Positions 1 through 8,398 of a stretch of DNA of 25,075 nt are shown here, piece by piece. The DNA lies in NCBI GenBank assembly GCA_900544435.1, contig UQVG01000005.1, positions 1 to 25,075 of the forward strand. Reading direction: 5' to 3'. The notes below the pieces were generated by a model. That model saw only the letters and a list, made by a program, of their open reading frames with translations, was not told where the DNA came from and made no database searches. The number at the start of each line of letters is the position of its first letter. The stretch's first letter is position 1. Origin of the DNA: an uncultured Erysipelotrichaceae bacterium (GTDB lineage: Bacteria; Bacillota_I; Bacilli_A; Erysipelotrichales; Coprobacillaceae). The position numbers were made by a program, and so were the translations under genes.

Positions 1-335
1 GTATTAAATTTAATGAATTAAATATCATTCGTTTTGTAAATGCAAGTAATGAACCAGTATACCAAAAAACAATTTGTCAGGAGTTTCAATTATCACATTC
101 GACAGTTGTGGGCATTGTTTTTAGATTAGATGATGGAGGATGGTTATTAGTTGGTAATAGTCGTTTTGATAAACGACATACACAAATCACAATTACTGAA
201 AAAGGAAAAGATTTGATTCAAAATACAAATGATATTTATCAAGAAATTATAAATAAGATTAAAATAATTCTTTCTGAAGAAGAAATGAATAAATATATTG
301 ATTCAATAGATCAAATAAAAGAATTATTTCAATAG
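1..335 (+). CDS. MarR-family transcriptional regulator, 3' part only
   Basis: The gene runs in from beyond the left edge: frame 3 is open from base 3 to the TAG at 333-335, giving about 110 residues with no convincing start inside the window. The translation shows a winged-helix DNA-binding domain: a helix-turn-helix (TICQEFQLSHSTVVGIVFRL), then a wing with the MarR-type D-K-R-H pattern followed by ITEKGKDLI, then a C-terminal amphipathic dimerisation helix ending IDQIKELF. MarR proteins bind palindromic operators as dimers and often repress adjacent exporters in response to toxic ligands. Its stop lies 9 bases before the start of an ABC permease, so it is probably the first gene of that operon and its local regulator. 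The effector cannot be read from this fragment. Confidence 0.8.
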   Translation, partial: IKFNELNIIRFVNASNEPVYQKTICQEFQLSHSTVVGIVFRLDDGGWLLVGNSRFDKRHTQITITEKGKDLIQNTNDIYQEIINKIKIILSEEEMNKYIDSIDQIKELFQ

Positions 336-344
336 GAGGTCGTT

Positions 345-1640
345 ATGGGAACTTTTAAATTTTCAATGAGAATGTTAGTGAAAGATTATAAAAAGAGCAT
401 TTTTTATGGAATTACTTTAGTTTTCGCAGTTGCTGTTTGTTTTGTGTTTTTTAATATTATTAATAATGCAGATTTAGCAGATCAGACGATTGCAAGAAGT
501 GGTGGAACATGGAGTGATGTACAAATGCCATTTTCATCAGTGTTATCATTTTTGATTATTTGTTTTTGTTGTTTTATGGTTTTCTTTGCAAATAATTTCT
601 TTTTATCAAGAAAAACCACAGAATTAGCCATTATGGCAATGTCAGGTTCAGGTTATATTAATTCTACAATGTATGTTTTATATCAAACCTTTACCTTATT
701 ACTTTTAGCATCACCACTTGGTATTTTAATAGGACGATGTGTTGTTCCTTTTTCTAATGCCTATATGTATCAAATGTTAAATGTTCATAAAGATCCCTCT
801 TATATTCCTCAAGAAGCATATCTTTATTCATTTATTCTTGTGGCGATTGTTTTATCAATGATTTGTGTTTTAACAGCAGGCTTTTTACATAAAAATGATA
901 TTCAAACTTTACTTTCTCAAGAAAAAGAAATGAAGGTTAAAAGAAATACAAAGAAAAGTAAAGTTATTTTATTTTTTGGAATTTATATTTTTGGAATTGT
1001 GATGATGTTTATGAATCCTCATGAACCAACGGCTTATATTGCACCCACAATTGTTGGTTTAAGTGGTGCAGTTGGAGTGATTCGTTATGTTTTACCTGAT
1101 ATTGTTAGAAATTTAAAAAGAGGGATTTTTCTTACTAAGAGATATGTTTTGATTTCTATTTCTAATTTAAATTATTCTATTCAAAGATCATTATTATTGT
1201 TTTCATTAATGACTGTTGCTGTTACAGGAATGTTAGCAGTACTTGCAGCAAATCAAAATGCTCCACGTGAATTTACAACGGGTGTGATAGGTTATATTGT
1301 GGTTGTTGTTTTATTAGTGGTTTCGATTATTTATAAATTATCTATGGAAGCTTTAACTAGGAAAACTCTATTTGTGAATTTATGGAAAATTGGATATACC
1401 AGAAAAGAACTTAAAAAGATTGTAAGACAAGAAGTGATCAGTTATTACTTTGTTTTAATACTTATACCGCTTGTTTATATTATTTTTATTTCAGGTAGAT
1501 TTATTTATTATGGTGATATGTCATTACAATTTGCTGTTATTTATACTTTATCTTATATAATTCCTGTTATTCTTTCAGGATTTATAACTTATGTTCAATA
1601 TATAAATGCAGTTGTTAAACCAATTAAAGGAGGAAAATAA
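345..1640 (+). CDS. FtsX-like ABC transporter permease (half-size), first of a pair
   Basis: The 431-residue protein starts at ATG 345 behind AGGAGG at 334-339. It is almost entirely hydrophobic, with about 8-10 membrane segments; clear ones lie near residues 18-38, 58-80, 108-130, 158-180 and 205-250, with a C-terminal cluster from about 280 to 425. The N-terminal basic stretch and the loop after the second helix (FFANNFFLSRKTTELAIMAM) resemble FtsX/BceB-type permeases, where that loop docks on the ATPase. BceB proteins are typically over 600 residues with a large external domain; none is visible here. A second, similar permease follows the ATPase, so the transporter is probably a heterodimer of the two with an ATPase dimer. 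The MarR gene upstream suggests export of, or defence against, a toxic compound. The substrate is unknown. Confidence 0.75.
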   Translation: MGTFKFSMRMLVKDYKKSIFYGITLVFAVAVCFVFFNIINNADLADQTIARSGGTWSDVQMPFSSVLSFLIICFCCFMVFFANNFFLSRKTTELAIMAMSGSGYINSTMYVLYQTFTLLLLASPLGILIGRCVVPFSNAYMYQMLNVHKDPSYIPQEAYLYSFILVAIVLSMICVLTAGFLHKNDIQTLLSQEKEMKVKRNTKKSKVILFFGIYIFGIVMMFMNPHEPTAYIAPTIVGLSGAVGVIRYVLPDIVRNLKRGIFLTKRYVLISISNLNYSIQRSLLLFSLMTVAVTGMLAVLAANQNAPREFTTGVIGYIVVVVLLVVSIIYKLSMEALTRKTLFVNLWKIGYTRKELKKIVRQEVISYYFVLILIPLVYIIFISGRFIYYGDMSLQFAVIYTLSYIIPVILSGFITYVQYINAVVKPIKGGK

Positions 1641-1641
1641 G

Positions 1642-2412
1642 ATGGAAAGAAAAGAAATACTTGTTGCTGATAAAATTACTAAAATATACGGAATAGGAAC
1701 AAAAACACTATTTGAAGCTTTACATGAAGTATCACTTACAATGTATGAAGGTGAATTCGTATGTATTATGGGACCTTCTGGTGCAGGAAAATCAACTTTT
1801 ATTAATAATCTTTCAACAATTGATATTCCTACAAAAGGGAAAGTCTTTATTAATGGAAAAGAAGTTCGTGTGATGTCTGAAGGTGAAATCGGTAAGTTTA
1901 GATATGAAAATTTAGGTTTTATTTTCCAAGAATTTAACTTATTGGATAGTTTAACAATTTTTGAAAATATTGCGGTTCCTTTAACTCTTGCCAATGTAAA
2001 TAAAAAAGAAATAACACAAAGAGTTCAAGAAGTAGCTAAAAAATTAAATGTTGAACAAACATTAGATAAATTTCCTAATGAATGTTCTGGTGGGCAAAGA
2101 CAAAGAGTCGCTATTTGTAGGGCTTTAGTCACAAATCCTAAATTGATAGTAGCAGATGAACCAACAGGAAATCTAGATAGTAAAAATTCTCATGAAATTT
2201 TATCTTTATTTAAAGAACTTAATGAAAAAGAAGGGGTTTCTATTTTAATGGTTACACATGATAGTAAGATTGCATCTTATTCATCAAAACTTCTTTATAT
2301 TAAAGATGGTATTATTGATCGTACAATTGAAAGAGAAGGATTATCACAAAAAGAATATTTTTATAAAATAGTTGATATTAATTCAAGTGAATCACAAGAA
2401 TTGTTTGAATAA
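1642..2412 (+). CDS. ABC transporter ATP-binding protein (BceA/LolD-like)
   Basis: I chose ATG 1642 because AAAGGAGG at 1626-1633 sits just before it; an in-frame upstream start near 1606 would lie inside the previous permease. The 256-residue product has all the ABC ATPase motifs: Walker [10 protein letters not shown] (residues 44-52), Q-loop FIFQEFNLL, signature CSGGQRQR (first residue Cys where Leu is usual), Walker [13 protein letters not shown] with catalytic Glu, and H-loop MVTHD. The order and the ENIAVPL segment after the Q-loop fit the MacB/LolD/BceA class that works with FtsX-like permeases. It overlaps the next gene by one base (TAATG), indicating translational coupling. It supplies ATP hydrolysis for the two flanking permeases. 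Confidence 0.9.
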   Translation: MERKEILVADKITKIYGIGTKTLFEALHEVSLTMYEGEFVCIMGPSGAGKSTFINNLSTIDIPTKGKVFINGKEVRVMSEGEIGKFRYENLGFIFQEFNLLDSLTIFENIAVPLTLANVNKKEITQRVQEVAKKLNVEQTLDKFPNECSGGQRQRVAICRALVTNPKLIVADEPTGNLDSKNSHEILSLFKELNEKEGVSILMVTHDSKIASYSSKLLYIKDGIIDRTIEREGLSQKEYFYKIVDINSSESQELFE

Positions 2413-3683
2413 TGGGTATTCTTAAATTATCTTTGATTTCATTAAAAAAAGATATGTCAAAAAGTATTTTCTACTTTTTGACATTCTTACTTACAACTAT
2501 TTTTATATTTTCTTTTTTTAATTTAACTTTTAATCCATATTCTGGTATTCATTTAGGAAAAGATGATACAACATTAGTAACACCTATTGCAGTTTTTGTT
2601 ATTGTAATAGCTATGTTGTGTGTCTTTCTTGCTAATAATTTTTATGTTTCTAATAAAGGAAAAGAAGTTTCAATTATTTTAATGTCAGGAGCAAGTATAT
2701 ATCAATTAGGCTTTTATTTGTTTTTACAAGTTTTTATGATTATGATTTGTGCTATACCACTAGGACTTCTATGTGGCTATTTATTGATTCCGACAATCAA
2801 TTCATTATTTATGATGACATTTAAATATAGTGGCCAATTATTTTATCTTTGTAAAGAAACAATGCCTGCAACAGGTATGATTTTAGCTTTTGAAATCATG
2901 TGGTGCTCGATGCTTAATTTAGGGTATTGTGTGCGTAGTACAATCAATACAATGTTGCATGATGAAAATAAAATAGATTTGAGTGGATTAAAAGGTCCAC
3001 AAATCACTCAAAAAATCTTTATAATCTTATATATTATACCAATGATTCTATTTGTCTTTGTAAAAGATTCAACATCTTATATGTTTATTGCTGCTTTTGG
3101 GTTAATTGGTATATCAGGAATTGTTAAAAAAGTAATACCTGATTATATTAGAAATAGACAACATCAAAAATCTTTAGAAGATCCTATTGATTTAATAGCT
3201 TTTGGATTTTTCCATAGTGATATTCAAAAGATCTTTAGTCTTTTAATGATTTCACTTTTATCATCTATTTTACTTACATGTATTACAGTTTATACAATAA
3301 AACAACCATTAGTTTCAATGGTTGCCTTAATGTCTTATATTTCAGTAATGATTTTAATGTCACTTACAATTGTTTTTAAAATAGGAATGGAATTATATAA
3401 AAGAAAAAGTAATTTTGATCATTTATGTCGATTAGGTTTTTCGATTCAACAATTAAAAAAGATTATTCATAAAGAAATGATTTGTTTCTATGGTGTTATT
3501 TTATTTATACCGCTTTCTTATCAATTAATTATTTTATGTAATCTTTTATTACGACATCAAATTACGATTTTATTGTTTTTTATTATCTTGTTTATTCAAA
3601 TAATTCCTTTGATAATCAGTTATTTTTTAAGTGTCAGACTTTATAGTTCAATCATTCCTCAATCAAGCATTATTGAAAAATAA
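2412..3683 (+). CDS. FtsX-like ABC transporter permease (half-size), second of a pair
   Basis: The 423-residue membrane protein begins at ATG 2412, overlapping the ATPase stop by one base. Its layout parallels the first permease: N-terminal SLKKDMSKSIFYFLTFLL, a second helix ending FLANNFYVSNKGKEVSIILM (compare FFANNFFLSRKTTELAIMAM), then paired helices and a C-terminal bundle. This shared pattern suggests the two arose by duplication and now pair around one ATPase. No large extracellular domain and no metal- or peptide-binding motif are visible. It is the last gene of the marR-permease-ATPase-permease operon and ends directly against the convergent phosphoesterase gene. The export or resistance role is inferred from family and context. 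Confidence 0.75.
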   Translation: MGILKLSLISLKKDMSKSIFYFLTFLLTTIFIFSFFNLTFNPYSGIHLGKDDTTLVTPIAVFVIVIAMLCVFLANNFYVSNKGKEVSIILMSGASIYQLGFYLFLQVFMIMICAIPLGLLCGYLLIPTINSLFMMTFKYSGQLFYLCKETMPATGMILAFEIMWCSMLNLGYCVRSTINTMLHDENKIDLSGLKGPQITQKIFIILYIIPMILFVFVKDSTSYMFIAAFGLIGISGIVKKVIPDYIRNRQHQKSLEDPIDLIAFGFFHSDIQKIFSLLMISLLSSILLTCITVYTIKQPLVSMVALMSYISVMILMSLTIVFKIGMELYKRKSNFDHLCRLGFSIQQLKKIIHKEMICFYGVILFIPLSYQLIILCNLLLRHQITILLFFIILFIQIIPLIISYFLSVRLYSSIIPQSSIIEK

Positions 3684-4211
3684 TTATTTAAAGAATCTTT
3701 TAAAAAAGGATTCTTTTTTCTTTATTTCAAAAGGATTACATGGTTGGTTTTCTTTTAAATCATAGAACTGAACTTCATGATTTTCTGTATCAAAAATACA
3801 ATAAGTAGGATGAGGATAATTTCCTCTAGGGAAAGTCACACTTCCAGGATTAATAAAGAGAGTATTTTCTTTTTTATAAAAAGTAGGATTATGACTGTGA
3901 CCAAAACAAACAACATCTATATGATGGTTAAATGCATAATTTTCTAAATCATACATTGATTCATCTATATGGAAAAGATGGCCATGACAAATAAAGAAAT
4001 TTAAACCATCGATTGTAAGGGTTAAATCTTTGGGAATATCAGCAAAATCATTATTTCCTCTTACATTATAGAAGTTTTTGATTTCTAAGGGAGAATAGGG
4101 CATATAGATATCACCACAGTGAATATAGTAATCAGCTGGATGTTGATTGATTAATTTTAAAAGTGTTTGTTTTGTCATAGAATGACTATCAGATAAAATC
4201 ATAATTTTCAT
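3684..4211 (-). CDS. YfcE/MJ0936-type metallophosphoesterase
   Basis: This 175-residue protein carries the full metal-ligand set of the small calcineurin-like phosphodiesterases: D8-S-H10, G-D34, GNND (52-55), H76-G-H78 and GHSH (104-107). Family members hydrolyse phosphodiesters with two divalent metals in the cytoplasm. The length matches the YfcE/MJ0936 branch, whose physiological substrates are uncertain. The last 15 or so residues are a basic, Phe-rich tail (KKKESFFKRFFK) beyond the core fold, encoded by the DNA that also forms the neighbour's terminator. The start at 4211 is supported by GGAGG read on the minus strand (4218-4222 region). It is transcribed divergently from the second ABC operon and convergently with the first; no functional link is evident. 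Confidence 0.85.
   Translation of the reverse strand: MKIMILSDSHSMTKQTLLKLINQHPADYYIHCGDIYMPYSPLEIKNFYNVRGNNDFADIPKDLTLTIDGLNFFICHGHLFHIDESMYDLENYAFNHHIDVVCFGHSHNPTFYKKENTLFINPGSVTFPRGNYPHPTYCIFDTENHEVQFYDLKENQPCNPFEIKKKESFFKRFFK
3690..3720 (+). terminator. Rho-independent terminator of the first ABC operon, inside the convergent gene
   Basis: The arms AAAGAATCTTTT (3690-3701) and AAAGGATTCTTT (3705-3716) pair over about 12 bp, including one G-T wobble, around a 3-base loop, and are followed by a T-run. The hairpin lies in the last codons of the opposite-strand phosphoesterase gene (its KKKESFFKRFFK tail). On the minus strand the hairpin is followed by A/T-rich sequence, so it may act in both directions. 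Confidence 0.75.
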
Positions 4212-4232
4212 AAATGTACCTCCTTAATATGT

Positions 4233-4256
4233 TATAATTATTTTATCATAAAATAA
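4233..4256. promoter_or_regulatory. -10 element and overlapping palindrome between divergent genes
   Basis: TATAAT at 4233-4238 on the plus strand is a good -10 for the ABC operon, although no convincing -35 is seen 16-18 bp upstream. Immediately overlapping it is a perfect dyad, TTATTTTA-TCA-TAAAATAA (4238-4256), with 8-bp arms. Its place at the expected transcription start would suit an operator, but AT-rich dyads also arise by chance. Confidence 0.4.
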
Positions 4257-4272
4257 GAAAGTGGGGTATTTT

Positions 4273-4977
4273 ATGGATTCTTTTATTCAATTTAAAGATG
4301 TCAAAAAGACATATAAAGTAGGAGATATTGAAATTCATGCGAGTAACGGTGTGAATTTTGAAGTTAATAAAGGAGAGTTTGTGGTGATTGTTGGACCAAG
4401 TGGTGCTGGAAAAACAACAATTTTAAATCTTCTTGGTGGGATGGATCAAGCAACAAGTGGCTCTATCATGGTTGATGGACAAGATGTGGCTTTGTATGAC
4501 GAAAAGAAATTAACACAATATCGCAGAGATGATATCGGTTTTGTGTTTCAATTTTATAATTTAGTACAAAACTTAACAGCTTTAGAAAATGTAGAACTTG
4601 CTTCACAAATATCTAAAGATCCTTTAGATGAAAAAATGGTTTTAAAAAGAGTAGAGTTAGAAAATCGTATGAATAACTTTCCTGCGCAATTATCAGGTGG
4701 AGAACAACAACGTGTAGCGATTGCTAGAGCAATTGCGAAAAATCCTAAATTACTTTTATGTGATGAACCAACGGGAGCTTTAGATTATTTAACAGGGAAA
4801 GCTATTTTGGCTTTGCTTAGAGAAATGTGTGATAAGTATAAAATGACGGTTATTGTGATTACTCATAATAGTGCTTTAGCTCCAATGGCAGATCGTGTGA
4901 TTCATTTAAAAAATGGAAAGGTTGATCAAATGTTTTTAAATGAACATCCTCAACCTATTCAAGAAATTGAGTGGTAA
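4273..4977 (+). CDS. ABC transporter ATP-binding protein (MacB/LolD-like)
   Basis: The ABC ATPase has Walker [11 protein letters not shown]-loop FVFQFYNLV, signature LSGGEQQR, Walker [13 protein letters not shown] and H-loop VITHN, all intact, in the order typical of MacB/LolD exporters. An in-frame GTG at 4261 would add four residues, but the GTGGGG there looks like the ribosome binding site for ATG 4273, which I chose; the product is then 234 residues. It ends 2 bases before the start of a very large FtsX-type permease, so the two form one transcriptional unit and one transporter. It energises conformational change in the permease; the substrate is not evident. Confidence 0.9.
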   Translation: MDSFIQFKDVKKTYKVGDIEIHASNGVNFEVNKGEFVVIVGPSGAGKTTILNLLGGMDQATSGSIMVDGQDVALYDEKKLTQYRRDDIGFVFQFYNLVQNLTALENVELASQISKDPLDEKMVLKRVELENRMNNFPAQLSGGEQQRVAIARAIAKNPKLLLCDEPTGALDYLTGKAILALLREMCDKYKMTVIVITHNSALAPMADRVIHLKNGKVDQMFLNEHPQPIQEIEW

Positions 4978-4979
4978 TA

Positions 4980-7900
4980 ATGAAAAGAAATGCTTATGTT
5001 AAAAATCAAGTAAGAATTATTAAAAAAACAAAAGCACGATTTTTATCTATTTTTTGTATTGTTTTTTTAGGAGCTTCATTTTTTGCAGGACTTCGACAAA
5101 GTCCTTTGATTATGAAAGAATCAATGCACGATTATTTACAAACATATAAATGGAATGATTTGGATTATATTGCAACATATGGTTTTGATGAATCAGTTGT
5201 TAAAAAGATTGAAAAAGTAAAAGAAGTAGAAGCTGTTGATTATGGTTTTCGTTTTGATGTTTTAATGTCATATGATGAAAAAGCAAATATTGGGATGACA
5301 GTTTATAGTGATGATGATTTTACAAAGGGTGTGGATCTACCTGAATTATTAAAGGGGAGATATCCTCAAAAAGATAATGAATGTTTGATGGATTATCAGT
5401 ATATAAAAAAATCATCTTTGAAATTAAATGATCAAGTTACTTTGGAAAATGACTATAATAAAAAAACGTATAAGATTGTAGGAATTGTTAATGATAGTCG
5501 TTATATGAGTAATTTAGAAAGAGGAACAAATAGTTTAGGTGATGGAAATAATAGTGGTTTTATTCTTGTTTTAAATCAAGGAAATGAGCATATGGCTGTT
5601 CCTGATGAATTGTTTGATTTACATAATCAAAAGACTTTTTATAATGATTTGCGTATTCATTTAAAAAATGAAGATCATTTATATGAGTTTGATGATGATT
5701 ATGATGAGTATGTAAAACCAATTAATAAAAAAATCAAGGCTATTTTAAAAGACTATAATCTTGATTTCTATAATCAAACAAAAGAAGATGCTTTAAATAA
5801 AATAGCTGATGGTGAAAAAGAGTATCAAGATGGTTTGAAACAATATCAAGAAGGAATGAATGCTTATCAAGATGGTATGAATCAATATCTTGATGGTAAA
5901 AAGCAATATGATCAAGGATATCTTCAATATCAACAAGGTTTAAAAGAATATCAAAGTGGTTTAAAACAATATCAAACAGGTTTAAGTCAATACCAAACAG
6001 GGTATCAAAAATACCAAGAAGGGCTTAAACAATATCAAGCAGGCTATCAGACTTATTTGGATTATGTAGAAAAAGTTGATCAGTATGATGCTTCTATACA
6101 AGCTGTTGAAACTGCGTTAAGTCAATTTGGTGGTTATGAACAAGCTAAAAATATTCCAAGTGATTCACCTTATTATCAACAAGTACAAACTTTGATTGCA
6201 AGCTATGATCAATTAAAACAAAATGAATCACAAATCAATACTTTAAAAACACAATTACCTGTTATTAAACAAGAACTTGATCAAAATAAAACGATTTTAG
6301 ATCAAACAAATGTTCAACTTGTACAAAGCAAACAACAATTAGATGCTTCAAATCAAAAAATAAAGGCTTCTAAAGCACTTTTAGATCAAACAGGAATCAA
6401 ACTTGCTGATTCTAAAAAACAATTAGAAGAAGCTAAAAATACTTTAGATAGCAACTTACCACAATTAGAAGAAGCTAAAGTAAAATTAGATCAAGCACAA
6501 AGTGATTTAAATAAAGCTAAACAACAAGTAGCTGATTTACAAAAAGGAAAAATCATTACCTTAACTAAAAATGAAAGTGCAGCGATATTAAGTTATAGTG
6601 GAAACTGTGATTCAATCTCTGCTTTATCAATTCTATTCCCAGTGCTCTTTTTCTTAGTGGCAGCTCTTGTTTCAATGACAACAATGACAAGAATGGTTGA
6701 AGAACTAAGAGTACAAAATGGAACATTAAGAGCATTAGGTTATAAGAAAAAAGATGTAATTATGCAATATCTAATTTATGCTTTTCTAGCAACTTTCTTT
6801 GCTAGTAGTATTGGAATTGTTTTTGGAACATATTTTTTCCCAAGTATTATTTACTATTTATATCGTATTATGATGTTTGATATAGGAGCACCAACACGTA
6901 TTATTTTTGAACTAGCAACATGTATGCAAACATATATCATTTCAGTAGTTATTATTTTATTTGTTACTTTTATGGTATGTTATAAGGAATTACAGGCTGT
7001 TCCAGCACAAATTTTAAGACCTAAAGCTCCTAAGTTAGGAAAAAGAATATTACTTGAAAGAATTACTTTTATTTGGAAAAGATTATCATTTAATCAAAAG
7101 GTTACAATGAGAAATATCTTTAGATATAAAAAGAGATTCTTTATGTCTGTTATTGGAATAGCAGGTTGTACAGCATTAATTGTTGTTGGTTTTGGTATTA
7201 AATACTCTGTTTCTCCACTAGCAAGTGAACAATATGGCAATATGTGGATTTATGATGGCGTTGTTAATTATCAAGATGATTTAACTCCAACAACTAAAAA
7301 ACAAGCACAAGATGATTTTAAAGCGCAATCTCAAGTGAAATCGACAATGGGTATTTATAATAAAACGATTACGATTGATCAACAAATGGCGACAGTTGAA
7401 ATTCCAAGTGAAACAAAAAGTTTTGATCAATATATTCATATGAATGATTATCAAACAGGAAAAACTTTAAAACTTAAAGATGATGGTGTTTATATTAATG
7501 CAAAACTTGCTGAAATATTAGATTTAAAAGTTGGCGATCAACTTACATTATCATTAGATAATAAAGATTATAAAGTAAAAATTGCGGGTATTTATAAGCT
7601 CTATTTTAGACATTATATTTATATGTCTCCAAAATACTATGAAAATTTAACTAAAGAAGAAGTTCATTATAATAGCCAATATTTTAAATTAAATAAAAAA
7701 GCAAGTGAAAAGAAACTTACAAATTATTGTGATCATCATGAAAATATAACTTCTATTCAATATGTCAGTGGTATTTCAGAAGGATTCTATAGTCAAATGG
7801 AAAGTTTAGATAGTGTTGTCTTTATTTTAATTGTTTGTGCAGGATCATTAGCGTTTATTGTTTTATATAACCTTACAAATATTAATATTCAAGAAAGAAA

Positions 7901-8207
7901 AAGTGAAATTGCGACGATTAAAGTTTTAGGATTTTATCCAAAAGAAGTTTATGATTATGTTTTTAGAGAAAATATTATTTTAGCTTTTATTGGTTCAATC
8001 GTGGGACTTGGATTAGGTAAAATTATTCATGCTTATTTAATAAGAACGGTTGAAGTAGATATGGCAATGTTTATTAGAACGGTTAATATAAGATGCTATG
8101 TGATTGCAATTGTTTTAACAATGGCCTTTACTTTCTTGATTAATCTTTATATGAGAAGAGTTCTTAAAAAGATAGATATGGTAGAGTCTTTAAAGAGCAT
8201 AGAGTAA
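4980..8207 (+). CDS. Large FtsX/MacB-type ABC permease with heptad-repeat and coiled-coil ectodomain
   Basis: This is a 1075-residue permease if translation starts at ATG 4980, 2 bases after the ATPase stop; a GTG at 4971 is less likely. Predicted layout: TM1 near residues 22-40; a roughly 500-residue external region; TM2-4 near 548-570, 596-620 and 651-668; TM5 near 719-740; a second external domain of about 200 residues; TM6-8 near 946-965, 998-1018 and 1039-1058. The two halves each resemble an FtsX domain. The first ectodomain contains eleven consecutive YxxG heptads (282-358), then a Gln/Lys/Leu-rich coiled coil to about 525. Such ectodomain coiled coils in MacB-like proteins transmit mechanical work across the envelope. 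In a Gram-positive cell it could reach into the wall. Cargo is unknown; export of a peptide or surface factor is inference. Confidence 0.85.
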   Translation: MKRNAYVKNQVRIIKKTKARFLSIFCIVFLGASFFAGLRQSPLIMKESMHDYLQTYKWNDLDYIATYGFDESVVKKIEKVKEVEAVDYGFRFDVLMSYDEKANIGMTVYSDDDFTKGVDLPELLKGRYPQKDNECLMDYQYIKKSSLKLNDQVTLENDYNKKTYKIVGIVNDSRYMSNLERGTNSLGDGNNSGFILVLNQGNEHMAVPDELFDLHNQKTFYNDLRIHLKNEDHLYEFDDDYDEYVKPINKKIKAILKDYNLDFYNQTKEDALNKIADGEKEYQDGLKQYQEGMNAYQDGMNQYLDGKKQYDQGYLQYQQGLKEYQSGLKQYQTGLSQYQTGYQKYQEGLKQYQAGYQTYLDYVEKVDQYDASIQAVETALSQFGGYEQAKNIPSDSPYYQQVQTLIASYDQLKQNESQINTLKTQLPVIKQELDQNKTILDQTNVQLVQSKQQLDASNQKIKASKALLDQTGIKLADSKKQLEEAKNTLDSNLPQLEEAKVKLDQAQSDLNKAKQQVADLQKGKIITLTKNESAAILSYSGNCDSISALSILFPVLFFLVAALVSMTTMTRMVEELRVQNGTLRALGYKKKDVIMQYLIYAFLATFFASSIGIVFGTYFFPSIIYYLYRIMMFDIGAPTRIIFELATCMQTYIISVVIILFVTFMVCYKELQAVPAQILRPKAPKLGKRILLERITFIWKRLSFNQKVTMRNIFRYKKRFFMSVIGIAGCTALIVVGFGIKYSVSPLASEQYGNMWIYDGVVNYQDDLTPTTKKQAQDDFKAQSQVKSTMGIYNKTITIDQQMATVEIPSETKSFDQYIHMNDYQTGKTLKLKDDGVYINAKLAEILDLKVGDQLTLSLDNKDYKVKIAGIYKLYFRHYIYMSPKYYENLTKEEVHYNSQYFKLNKKASEKKLTNYCDHHENITSIQYVSGISEGFYSQMESLDSVVFILIVCAGSLAFIVLYNLTNINIQERKSEIATIKVLGFYPKEVYDYVFRENIILAFIGSIVGLGLGKIIHAYLIRTVEVDMAMFIRTVNIRCYVIAIVLTMAFTFLINLYMRRVLKKIDMVESLKSIE
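5823..6053 (+). repeat. Eleven tandem 21-bp degenerate repeats encoding YxxG heptads
   Basis: Eleven back-to-back 7-residue units each begin with Tyr and have Gly at position 4 (YQDGLKQ, YQEGMNA, YQDGMNQ, YLDGKKQ, YDQGYLQ, YQQGLKE, YQSGLKQ, YQTGLSQ, YQTGYQK, YQEGLKQ, YQAGYQT); a twelfth lacks the Gly. The DNA copies (pattern TATCAA..GGT) have diverged, so the array is protein-level and old rather than a fresh slippage tract. Confidence 0.9.
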
Positions 8208-8236
8208 TCATAAAAATTATTTAGGATAACGTAAAA

Positions 8237-8281
8237 TTAAGAAATTTTTTAAAGAAAATTAAAAAAAGTTTAATTTCTTAA
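8237..8281. repeat. Inverted repeat downstream of the ABC permease
   Basis: TTAAGAAATT (8237-8246) and AATTTCTTAA (8272-8281) are perfect 10-bp inverted arms around an A/T-rich 25-base interval. It lies 30 bases after the permease stop. It could fold as a weak transcript-end hairpin but has no G/C clamp and no clean T-run after it, so a terminator call is not secure. Confidence 0.4.
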
Positions 8282-8368
8282 ATCCCTTGCTATGGTTGAC
8301 ATTCAAGGGATTTATCCCTTGTATAGACAGGGGTAAGGGTGGATTTTATGTTGATTTTACGTTATAAT
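8280..8368 (+). promoter_or_regulatory. Promoter region of the NlpC/P60 gene with three CCCTTG/CAAGGG half-sites
   Basis: AAATCCCTTG (8280-8289), CAAGGGATTT (8304-8313) and ATCCCTTG (8314-8321) form two overlapping palindromes; CAAGGGA-TTTA-TCCCTTG has perfect 7-bp arms. TTGACA (8296-8301) lies between them, with a weak -10 (TTGTAT, 8319-8324) 17 bp downstream inside the palindrome. A stronger -10, TATAAT (8363-8368), lies nearer the gene but has a poor -35. The overlap of palindrome and promoter elements suggests an operator; the binding protein is unknown. Confidence 0.5.
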
Positions 8369-8398
8369 ACATATGTATTTGTTGAAAGGAGGAGACGA

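Noticed and set aside
1575..1994. Open reading frame on the minus strand (139 codons)
   Set aside because: It lies opposite the permease end and the Walker A part of the ABC ATPase, has no ribosome binding site and no recognisable domain; it is a shadow of the real gene.
5823..6053. CRISPR array or slippage-prone minisatellite
   Set aside because: The 21-bp units are in frame, codon-diverged and without spacers; they encode protein heptads.
8208..8398. c-di-AMP (ydaO-type) riboswitch before the NlpC/P60 gene
   Set aside because: Such riboswitches often precede wall hydrolases, but the conserved G-rich core and the overall length are not present; only simple palindromes are seen.
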